From assembly GCA_963556195.1 (NCBI GenBank), contig OY744531.1, positions 46,658,200-46,722,199 of the forward strand: a stretch of DNA of 64,000 bases, written 5' to 3'. The notes below the pieces were generated by a model. The model was not told where the DNA came from. It saw only the letters and a program-made list of their open reading frames with translations, and searched no databases. Each line of letters starts with the position of its first letter. Position 1 is the stretch's first letter. This stretch comes from Sepiola atlantica (taxonomy: Eukaryota; Mollusca; Cephalopoda; Sepiida; Sepiolidae). The position numbers and the translations under genes are program-made. Positions 56,085 to 64,000 of the stretch are shown here, piece by piece.

Positions 56085-56650
56085 ATATTAATGTTGTGTG
56101 ATTTCGGGGGGGGGGGCGTAAAAAAACTTCCCTTAACCCTACCACTAAGCCTAAATTAGGTGGCCAAAGCAAGGCCACAAAATACGGCAGCAACACTGCC
56201 TTAACCTTACTATTTACCCTAAGTGTGGGTTACAACGTCCCCCAAACTAAAAAAATTAACCCTATCACAAACCTTAAGTCTAGTTGGAAACAGAATCACC
56301 CTAACAAATAAAAAATAATGTTTGATCTAAGATTTTACAAAACAACCAAAATAAACTGTAGTGTTTTGGGTTTAATGTTTGGTGTGGGGGTATCCCGTAT
56401 TTAAAAGTATAGAAAAGAATATCTCGCCATTAAAACGTAGATCGATGTTATTTGCTTGAAAATAACAAAGTAAATACTTATTTTAAAATATTTCTTTGAA
56501 AATGAAGTGCTGTAACTTATCCCCTATTAACAACAACATCCCGCCACCCAAAACCTTAGATAAGTCAATTGTATTGGCTTGAAAAGAACAGATTACATTT
56601 TAAAATATTTATTCTAAAATATTGGCGGTGGTGGGGGTCCCGTAAATTTG
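56085..56650. repeat. Internally repetitive region with poly-G and TTAACCCT words
   Basis: A G tract at 56106-56117 is followed by CTTAACCCTACCAC, CCTTAACCTTACTA and AATTAACCCTATCA words. TGGGGGTATCCCGTATTTAA (56385) and TGGGGGTCCCGTAAATTT (56631) mark two diverged units about 245 bp apart, each preceded by TTTTAAAATATTT near their 3' ends. The type is unknown. Confidence 0.5.
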
Positions 56651-56705
56651 CACTAGCATTGAATCGCAGGTAAATTCGCGTAGGCTGATCTAAGGTTTAT
56701 GTGAC

Positions 56706-56728
56706 TATATATATATACATATATATAT

Positions 56729-56798
<70 letters not shown>
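56706..56798. repeat. (TA)n microsatellite
   Basis: About 45 TA units with an ACACACATA interruption near its start. Confidence 0.96.
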
Positions 56799-56801
<3 letters not shown>

Positions 56802-56884
56802 TTAAATGGACGAAGAGTGATAAACATGCACGAATGTCCAAATTTATTTCAAACTTCAAATGTTCAAAACAGGGTATATTCTGT

Positions 56885-57690
56885 AATAAAATTATGTTTA
56901 TTGTTCTTTCCTTAAGCCAGGGCTTTTCAACGATCGAGATCTTATCATCAGAGGAATTATACAGATAGATAAGTTGGCAATAGTAAAGCCAAAGTTCAAC
57001 ATTTGAAAAAATATTAAAAACTATTTAGAAAAAGATGGGTGAGAAAAAAAAGTTCGAGTAAAAAGATATTGGGTTTGTCCGGATGGTAAATTGTCCGCCG
57101 ATAAGGTGTCCAATGGAAGAGTGTTTCAATGGAGAAGAAAAAGTTTCGTAGAGGCATTATAGGTAGGCGTTCAAAAAATAAGTAAATCCAATGGTCGAAA
57201 ATTGAGTTCAAATTAGTAGATAGAGCGTACTTAAACGGAATTAAAATGAAGATATCTGGCCATATAGAGAAAGCTTCCAGGCCGAAGAGAATTCCAAGTG
57301 AAACGTAACGATGGAGGATTGAAGTGGTTCTGAAAGAAGCCCTAAGTTAAAATCAAGGTCACATTAGGAGGTCGGAAAGAAAGATTAAGTTGGAGCTAAT
57401 GGTGGGAGGGTTAAATGAACTGAGCATGACAGCTGATGGAAAATGGGGTGAGGTGGTAGTAGGAGGGAGTTCTGGTGATATAGTTATTTTTAGCATATGC
57501 TACGTCCTGTCAATAGGGAATGGGTCGATTTAGGTCAATTGAGAGTAAAATTCTTATTTGGAAAGGAGTGAAAAAAATGGGGTCGTAATTTAAAGACGGA
57601 TTTTGGGAGAAAGGCAATGATAATTTAGAAATTGAAGTAAAATGTCGTGTCCGGTGGGAGAGGTGAGGGTTTTCTAGAGAATGGGACTCA
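56885..57690 (-). mobile_element. Penelope-like terminal region fragment, antisense
   Basis: The minus strand repeats the order seen at 18160 and 28775: CAAATGTTGAACTTTGG, CAACTTATCTATCTG, then ATTCCTCTGATGATAAGATC. A family A hammerhead-like motif is at 56908-56956. The sequence from 57020 to 57690 is non-coding in appearance (purine-rich on plus) and is inferred to be the upstream part of the same element. Confidence 0.5.
56908..56956 (-). ncRNA. Hammerhead ribozyme-like motif, family A
   Basis: Minus strand: stem I TTCCT/AGGAA, core CTGATGA, stem II AAGATC...GATCGTT (GATC/GATC pairs), GAAA, stem III AAGCC/GGCTT with a CT loop, then A17. Stem III is perfect and five pairs long, the best in the family. 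Confidence 0.65.
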
Positions 57691-57712
57691 GTAATTTAAA
57701 TTATGAAAAAGT

Positions 57713-57822
<110 letters not shown>

Positions 57823-57824
57823 AA

Positions 57825-58755
57825 GTTTGCTGGGTGGCGTGGGGGTGTATGTATACATATGCGTATAAAGGAAGCATGCACTCTTCAAACATATTCAAGT
57901 AAATCATATATGTACCTGGTGTATATTTATCCGTTGATCATTTCTGGATCATTTATGTTGATATGTGTTGTTCTATAATGAAAATTATACAACAAAACAT
58001 ACCTAAAAATAGATAAATAATCCGGTGAAAAAAATAATTATATCCTGACTGTCATCTCGGTGTAGTATAACTCCCCTCTTAGTGGATGCCCAACGTCTTA
58101 CAGTTCATAATCAATTTAATAGACGTGTTCATGACGTACCATTTCATCGCGTGCCTCATTCGATCCTTCCGCTCGTCGGTTTTCCTCCCAATGACTGAGG
58201 ACACCTGTAATTGATTATTTCACAACAACAAAGAATGAAGAATTATCTACCTTAAGAAAGAACTAATTGACGGCGTGTGTGGTCTTTCTCTTCATGCAAG
58301 CGGCCGGGAAAGGGCGCATTTCCGAGCTACGGATAATGATTTAATTATCGTCGGTGTCCCGACATTCTCGCACGTTTTTCACCCTCAAAAATCTCCACAC
58401 AACTCCGTTTCTTCTTTTTCTTCGTACTCAGCTGACGCCACGTCCGCTCGCAGGGTCGAGATGACATTTGAATGCACTCGCTGACCAGATGACCTGTGTG
58501 TGTACGTGTCGACTTCGACCCATGAATTAAAATCACGTGATAAATACTAGCAACGTACATACTTACTATGTCACATCTTAACGCATGTAACATACCCTCA
58601 ATAGGCAGGTGAAACAGGGCGGAAGCGCTTATTATACCCAAGAGTTTTGACTAAGACTGGCACGAAGGTCGTATCATGAAAATGTATCCGTATGGTATTT
58701 AATATAATCAGATACTTCTTAGTCAAACATTAATCAAGATTTGTATGGCTGTACA
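57825..58755. other. Intergenic DNA, GC-richer patch, no recognised gene
   Basis: The patch 58130-58500 is richer in CG dinucleotides and open on both strands (69 codons plus, 98 codons minus; the minus frame is lysine-rich near CVEIFEGEKRARM). No family recognised and no splice sites that would make a clear exon. Confidence 0.3.
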
Positions 58756-58759
58756 TCCC

Positions 58760-59645
58760 AACAAAATCATATTAATGCGGGTGTGCCCCAGGGGTCGACA
58801 TTTGGACCTTTATTATCTCGAATTTTCATAAACGGCCTCCCTGATTAAATCGTGTCTGAGATTGGTATATTTACTGATGACACAACATTCTATTCACATA
58901 GGAGCAAATAGAACAATTAAATAGCTGAATCTTTAGAAAATGATCTCCAGTCTGTAGTTTAATTGGGTTAAAAATGGATAGTGACATTCAATGTTACCAA
59001 GACAAAGCTCCTTACTGTATGAGAAACAATTTCAAACACTGATAGCTATGGCTGATAGAACCGTTCCCGAAAGCCTGATAACGTTCAAAGGTAATTGGAA
59101 TATATACATATAAAATACTGCCAAGTCCGCTGCAAAGAAAGTGGTTTCCCATTTACCGGGCTAGAAAACTTATACCTTCCAGTATATTATATCTCTATAA
59201 AGCCACCATTCGCTTATGTATGGACTAGTGCTCCAACCATGAGTCTCTCATGTACAATAACATATCTCTAACCTAATAGATCCCTTAGTGTCTACCAAGC
59301 CCTAACCCTTGTCTATCGCCGCAATGTGAAATCCTGTGCTTTTTACAAATACTTCCACAGAATGTGCCCTGATGAAACTACAGGCGCTTGTTAGCAACGT
59401 AAATATCCCTGATTAACCAGACTGGCAGCACAATCTTACCCATCACTGCATATGTCACACGATGCCGGGAAACTGTCTACTCTAATAGCTTCTTTCATTA
59501 GGCCACTTGCCTTTCGGAATTCCGTCCCTGTTTCCTGTTGCTTCTACTGTACCAGCATGCAGGAATTTAAATGTAATGTTAACAACTATCTTGGTGCACA
59601 AGTACTAATTTAGGATGCCCTCTATCATTAAGGCCTCTGAGCACA
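58760..59645 (+). pseudogene. LINE (family B, jockey/CR1-like) RT palm to C-terminus, sense
   Basis: The plus strand gives AGVPQGSTFGPLLSRIFING, then LPD, a stop, and IVSEIGIFTDDTTFYSHRSK (58770-58910). This contains the RT palm motifs GVPQGS..GP and the catalytic FTDD in place of YADD. Later, with frameshifts, come LESLENDLQS-like text, VTFNVTKTKLL, LYKATIRLCM near 59195, FYKYFHRMC near 59345 and AFRNSVPV near 59515. The order matches the family B elements at 3840 and 23180. Stops are frequent, so it is dead. Confidence 0.85.
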
Positions 59646-59649
59646 GGCG

Positions 59650-60140
59650 CCACGTACATCTAAAGTGAAAAAAAGTAACAACAACGATAGCGCTCACATT
59701 TTAAACCTTATAAATAGTTATTAAAAAATTTGTAATATAGCAATAAATACATGAATTTACGAAATAAGTTAAGTGAAGCTCTGAGTTGGTCAGTTTAAAA
59801 GCAAAGCAAATCTAATACATGTTTCTAGAAGAATCTAAAACATACCGTTACAAATAAAGGAAGTAAACAAAAACCTCAGAGCATCGTAATCAAATAAAAA
59901 CTGTACACTTTATGATGTACAGTTTTTATTTGATTACGATGCTCGAATCTTCACGCAGAAAGTTTTTAAATGTTCATTAAAAGCAACACCAAAATACACA
60001 TAACGTGTACACTTTTCATTTGACGTGTTTTTAACGCCTGAATTTGTTCAAGTTTGTTTTTGATTCTTCAAGATTCACGTGTTAGCTTTTTTTGCTTCGA
60101 AACTTATAATATATAAAAATACGATACAACTTTCGTTCTA
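59650..60140. other. AT-rich spacer with a perfect long hairpin
   Basis: Apart from the hairpin at 59879-59944, nothing recognisable is present. Confidence 0.45.
59879..59944. repeat. Perfect 29-bp hairpin, 8-nt loop
   Basis: The arm 59879-59907 (GAGCATCGTAATCAAATAAA and the next nine bases) is exactly complementary to 59916-59944, with CTTTATGA as loop. An exact 29-bp inverted repeat is far beyond chance and suggests a recent event or a very small foldback element. Confidence 0.97.
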
Positions 60141-60142
60141 TG

Positions 60143-60204
60143 AATATATTTCTCTGCTCTGATGAGAGCCATAAGTTGGAAACGTCGTCGTACGTAGGTA
60201 AAAT
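60143..60204 (+). ncRNA. Hammerhead ribozyme-like motif, family B
   Basis: Outer stem I part ATATATTT / AAATATAT, core CTGATGA (60159-60165), weak stem II (AGCC/AGTT around ATA), GAAA (60179-60182), stem III ACGT/ACGT with loop CGTCGT, A at the cleavage position. Stem II has one mismatch. Confidence 0.5.
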
Positions 60205-60487
60205 ATATGAAAAAAATGTAATGTTATTATGAGCCCATTCCATGAAAAATTGAAAGTTGAGCCCTGTCGGAAAGATTTAAAATAAACATTCACCTAAAAT
60301 CTTCAGTGCAAATCTCCGAATATGTCGTTGAGTGGTATCGAATGTTTAGATGTCTATGCTCGCCGCCGTAAACATCACTTAATTTATTCGTTATTACGTG
60401 AAAATCCCTCGTGGCCTAATGGGACTAGGTGAACGCCTACATATTCAAGGTGTATCTGTGGATGGGGTTCGCGCCCTATTGCCGTCT

Positions 60488-60552
60488 GAAATATTTATTT
60501 CCCTACGCTGATGAGAGCTATAAGCTGAAAACAACGTCTTACCTAGGTTAAA
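60488..60552 (+). ncRNA. Hammerhead ribozyme-like motif, family B, second copy
   Basis: Core CTGATGA (60508-60514), stem II AGCT/AGCT with ATA loop, GAAA (60527-60530), outer stem I AAATATTTA/TAAATATTT-like. Same order and spacing as at 60143, with TCTTACCTAGG replacing CGTACGTAGG. The stem III pairing is degenerate. Confidence 0.45.
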
Positions 60553-60575
60553 TATTTAAAAAATACTTTAATATT

Positions 60576-60576
<1 letters not shown>

Positions 60577-60641
<65 letters not shown>
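60577..60641. repeat. (TA)n microsatellite
   Basis: About 32 TA units directly after the second family B motif. Confidence 0.97.
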
Positions 60642-60644
<3 letters not shown>

Positions 60645-61252
60645 GACAAACGGAAAAACAAATTAAATACAGCGTGAGCTTTCACCGGGGTTGTTCGAAT
60701 AAAGAATGGCTTTCAGAAAAAGTGATATCGGTAAAAACATGAACAATAAAACCGTAACACGGGATGTTATTGGCACGTGTTTAACTATTAGAACAATCAA
60801 AGAATAATTAAACGTGTGCGGCAGAGACGTTTAAATTGAGAAAGTAAAAAAAAAGAAGCAAAAAGAAAATGAACAGGAAATGTGATGAAATGTAGTAAAA
60901 AAGAAAAGTTACTTCAACCGGGATCACAGCTATTTTAGCTGTTGCCTGAAATATTGCATCGTTTCAGTGCGGTTTTTTCCAAATGTTTAAGGACTACGAT
61001 CCAAGTATGAGGTTTACGTTAGACGGTGATGAGAGCATTATTATAGCGCTTTCGATGCAATTACGACGTTAGATAGATTGCTATGTTAAGGTCCTGTTTG
61101 TGTTCGCAAATGCGGGATTTTATATTTCTAGATGGTATATTTTCCTTTTGTAAATGCACGCTAGGAAAGAAGTGTCTTTATGGAGGTAGTTAGAAACGGG
61201 CTTTAGTGTTCAGTAAATTTGTAATTGATTTAGATATATCGTGCCCTTTATC

Positions 61253-61255
<3 letters not shown>
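60645..61255 (-). mobile_element. Penelope-like 3' region with decayed GIY-YIG fragment, antisense
   Basis: The minus strand starts after a TA tract with ATGAGGATAAAGGGCACGAT (compare 45705 and 49115). It then gives NIKSRICEHKQDL near 61095-61135 (the RxxEH motif) and a shifted CIESAIIMLSSPSNVNL near 61010-61070. This parallels the fragments at 46100 and 49098. Both ends lie in (TA)n tracts. Confidence 0.55.
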
Positions 61256-61256
<1 letters not shown>

Positions 61257-61320
<64 letters not shown>

Positions 61321-61345
61321 CATATATATGTATATACATATATAT
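61257..61345. repeat. (TA)n microsatellite
   Basis: About 29 TA units plus CATA/GTATA variants. Confidence 0.96.
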
Positions 61346-61416
61346 GTGTATAATAAACAATATCATGATAATTGCTTTTATTTAATTCTAATCTACATGG
61401 CATGTGTTTAGTCATT

Positions 61417-61421
<5 letters not shown>

Positions 61422-61487
<66 letters not shown>
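61422..61487. repeat. (TA)n microsatellite
   Basis: About 33 TA units. Confidence 0.97.
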
Positions 61488-61489
<2 letters not shown>

Positions 61490-61490
<1 letters not shown>

Positions 61491-62150
61491 GCATGTGTCT
61501 ATTTAAAAATATTCCCGTAAATCTTATAGGCTCTTTTAGCTTATTTAATTCGTTGTTAATCTTTGAACGATTTATGTATATGTGTTATGTTTTATAAATA
61601 ATACGCGTAACAAATGGAAACACAGCATCACACTCTGCCATGCGGAGTGTCCTCACTCATTGCGTAACAATAGTTACCATGAAGCAATTCAAATTCTGTA
61701 CATACTGGTAAATGAGTTATATTATGGGAATTTCGTATCAAACGTAAATCAGCATAAAGTCTCATCCGATGTTACAGTCGACAGCGACGAAAAGTTTGAG
61801 GGGGGGGGGGGGGGGCGAAACAAGAACAAGTGCACGAATTGATTGGTAGAGTGAGTGTGGAGAAGGCCGGACGAGAACAGCAGGGTTAACGTATGTTGAG
61901 TTTAAAGGTGAATCCCAGGTGTTCTATTTTTATATTTAGTACAATGTTTTTCAGATACTGGCAAGGTAAATGTTATTTCACATGGTGCTGTTGGCTTCGA
62001 GTTAAAGATTTAATCAAGTCGTTAAAATAATTACAAAAACACAATATATTGTGTTGAATGCAATTCTAACATATACCACAGCGAAATATGCCATACATTA
62101 TGATATCTCATTTACGTAAGTTTATACAGCGGCAAAATGATTTGGCACAT
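61490..62150. other. Intergenic DNA with a small ORF ending in a G tract
   Basis: The plus frame 61582-61842 contains an open, protein-like start (CFINNTRNKWKHSITLCHAE) and runs into a poly-G tract (61801-61815) read as glycine. No family recognised. Confidence 0.3.
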
Positions 62151-62151
62151 C

Positions 62152-62480
62152 TCCTTAGCCGCTAGGGTTAGATCAGGGTGTAGTATCTTTTCCGATGGAT
62201 GCTGCACTCTGTAGACCGGTACCGTCTTGACCTTCAGGCCTTGATTTTTGCGGTGTGAGATATTGCCCTGTGTATTTTTAGGAGGTGCACCCTCGCAAGC
62301 TTTACCTTCTCTTTGGGTAGGGGGTTGATGATTGCTAATCGCCATAGGCGCCCCTGCCGGGGAAGGCCAATAGGGCCTTGAAGGTCAGAGCGTACTAACC
62401 ACATATGGCCTTGTGTCTAGCCTCTCGGAGAGGAGGTAAATAAAAATGCTTTGACCATATGTCTAACCTCCTGGGGATGA
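62152..62480 (+). repeat. SINE-like unit with U2-snRNA-like head, copy A
   Basis: The head CCTTAGCCGCTAGGGTTAGA then TCAGGGTGTAGTATCTTTTC resembles the U2 snRNA start (GGCCTTNNGGCTAAGATCAA, AGTGTAGTATCTGTTC). The body holds GATGGATGCTGCACTCTGTA, GACCGGTACCGTC, CAGGCCTTGAT, GGAGGTGCACCCTCGCAAGC and TGATTGCTAATCGCC. It is followed directly by copy B. Confidence 0.6.
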
Positions 62481-62485
62481 ATAAC

Positions 62486-62800
62486 TTAGCCTTTTTGCTA
62501 AGATCAGAGTGTAGTATCTGTTCAGATGGATGCTACACTGTGCAGACCGGTACCGTCATTGCCTTCGGGCCTTGATGCCGCTATTCTGAAGTATTGTTCG
62601 GTTCAGTTCTAGGAAGTGCACTCTCCCAGGCATTGTCTTCTCATCCTTTCAGAAGGGATTAGTTTATTGCTAATCGCTTAAGGTGCCCCTACCAGTGTAT
62701 GTCACCGGAGTTGTCGAAGTTTTTTTTTGTAGGCCAGAGTGCTCTTCCCGTAGAACACCGGCTGTTCAATCCCACTTTTTTGACCTTATGTCAAATTATA
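62486..62800 (+). repeat. SINE-like unit with U2-snRNA-like head, copy B (best head)
   Basis: TTAGCCTTTTTGCTAAGATC then AGAGTGTAGTATCTGTTC (62486-62523) matches the first 35-40 bases of metazoan U2 snRNA with few changes. The body runs parallel to copy A (GATGGATGCTACACTGTGCA, GACCGGTACCGTC, GGAAGTGCACTCTCCCAGGC, TTATTGCTAATCGCT). Near the 3' end GGCTGTTCAATCCCAC resembles a polymerase III B box, although it lies downstream of the body. Confidence 0.65.
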
Positions 62801-62804
62801 CTGC

Positions 62805-63490
62805 TGTGAGAGGTTGATAAATACAAAAAAAGAAATGATCTGACACATTGAAATAGAAGAACATTAGTATAAATTGTGGAAAAATATGTTAATTTTACCG
62901 ATGTACATGTAATGCCATTTTGATTTTATGTCATTGGAGTAATGAAAAAAAGTAATTTTATTTTGCAAATGTATATGATGCCATCATCTTTTATTTCGGT
63001 TTAGTGTACTCACACTGATTAGCCAGGTCAGCATCGCACTTTCATAATGACATCATATGTACCTTTGGAAAATAAAACAATATTGTTTCATTATTACATT
63101 ACATATACATTTTGAAAATAAAATACTTTTTTATAGGCAATTCCATTAATCATCCTCAACTGTCTCATAAGGTTTTTCATCTTTCAACTTGCAATCATTC
63201 CATCGCAATAACCCTTATCCTCAAGGACGTCTGTTACTTTGATAAGTGACAACCCTTAGCGCAAGACATCAAATAGATTGCAGTAATACTGATAACTGTT
63301 GGAGCACAAGAAACCTTTTCTAAAAACTGGAAAAAAGGTCAGAAGACAATTAGAATTAAACAGGGGGATTTAAAATATGCAAATATATGGCACTGATGAA
63401 AACGGATTAAATGTTAAGGAAAATTCTCAAATGTGGAAACTAACCCACATAAACTAACAAAAACTAATCATAGATGCGTTGAAATAAAAA
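62805..63490. other. AT-rich intergenic DNA, no gene seen
   Basis: A weakly repeated block (GCAAATGTATATGATGCCATC / GTACATGTAATGCCATTTTG / TACATATACATTTTGAAAATA) suggests local duplication. No coding motif. Confidence 0.35.
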
Positions 63491-63496
63491 TAAAAC

Positions 63497-63851
63497 ATGA
63501 ACTTTGATAGAACATTATACGAATACAAAGAAACTATAAACTTTGATAGAACATTATACGAATACAAAGAAACTATGAACTTTGATAGAACATTATACGA
63601 ATACAAAGAAACTATAAACTTTGATAGAACATTATACGAATACAAAGAAACTATGAACTTTGATAGAACATTATACGAATACAAAGAAACTATGAACTTT
63701 GATAGAACATTATACGAATAAAAAGAAACTATTAACTTTGATAGAACATTATACGAATACAAAGAAACTATGAACTTTGATAGAACATTATACGAATACA
63801 AAGAAACTATGAACTTTGATAGAACATTATACGAATACAAAGAAACTATAA
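63497..63851. repeat. 39-bp tandem repeat, about 9 copies
   Basis: The unit reads AACTTTGATAGAACATTATA then CGAATACAAAGAAACTATG. Copies are nearly identical: variation is mainly ATGAAC/ATAAAC/ATTAAC at the junction, plus one AATAAAAAG change near 63718. Because 39 is divisible by three, the array is open on both strands: a 13-residue NFDRTLYEYKETM unit on plus, FIVSLYSYNVLSK on minus. Confidence 0.97.
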
Positions 63852-63854
63852 CTG

Positions 63855-64000
63855 ACAAAAAAGTCATGATAATAATCCCCCCCCCCTAAAATGTTGCAAC
63901 AGCCTCACTTGGTACCATACAAAACGGTCCTGAAGACTCTAGGAGGATAGAACGACCGAGGATGTAGAGCACCGTCTAGATCTGCATTAGAAGGGTGCGG
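63855..64000. other. Window end, C tract and unassigned sequence
   Basis: A run of nine C lies near 63880. The rest is mixed-composition DNA cut by the window edge, with no recognised feature. Confidence 0.4.

Noticed and set aside
63497..63851. Repeat-containing structural protein gene
   Set aside because: Near-identical units at the DNA level including silent positions; no start/stop context or flanking coding sequence. Kept as a tandem repeat.

Overview
This window looks like repeat-rich, AT-rich intergenic DNA from an animal genome. The best guess is a cephalopod mollusc of octopus type. That guess rests on very long (TA)n, (ATT)n and (CT)n/(GA)n microsatellites, decayed LINEs and Penelope-like elements, and DNA transposons of invertebrate type. 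No marker gene fixes the species. No bacterial operons, intact host protein genes, rRNA genes or intact tRNA genes were found. Almost every coding signal belongs to a mobile element, and most are broken.

Layout. 1-2.3 kb: AT-rich DNA with an inverted pair of a coding-like repeat (1171-1788). 3.8-4.5 kb: antisense LINE fragment (family B). 4.8-8.7 kb: head-to-tail series of antisense copies of LINE family A. 11.1-12.7 kb: more family A copies, the last two back to back. 16.7-17.4 kb: antisense mariner-like transposase pseudogene. 18.3 kb: first of several hammerhead-ribozyme-like motifs. 23.2-25 kb: LINE family B (sense) and another LINE C-terminus (antisense). 26.6-27.9 kb: Merlin DNA transposon with about 110-bp TIRs and a broken DDE transposase. 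28.3-29.0 kb: inverted pair of Penelope-like sequences, each with a hammerhead-like motif. 34.1-34.8 kb: ZBED/hAT-like transposase pseudogene.

36.17-41.68 kb is the highlight. It is a 5.5-kb element with terminal inverted repeats of about 310 bp, a candidate TTA target duplication, and one long ancestral reading frame. That frame begins with a zinc-ligand-rich N-terminus, continues through a large central region, and ends in a PIN/FEN1-like nuclease domain plus a Tesmin/TSO1-type CXC domain. One frameshift and two in-frame TGA codons break it. I recognise no classical transposase in it, so it may be a poorly described DNA-transposon class.

41.9-51.7 kb: a repeated 650-bp sequence, a filled/empty pair of a 620-bp inverted-repeat unit, and Penelope GIY-YIG fragments, one pair forming a large palindrome. 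52.9-53.6 kb: degenerate 33-bp satellite. 56.9-61.3 kb: Penelope fragments with hammerhead-like motifs, a sense LINE family B RT fragment, and a perfect 29-bp hairpin. 62.15-62.8 kb: two neighbouring SINE-like units whose heads resemble U2 snRNA. 63.5-63.85 kb: a 39-bp tandem repeat.

The genes do not form a pathway. The window is a record of layered transposition, with (TA)n tracts at many element edges. Family names come from recognising translated motifs by eye; no database search was run.
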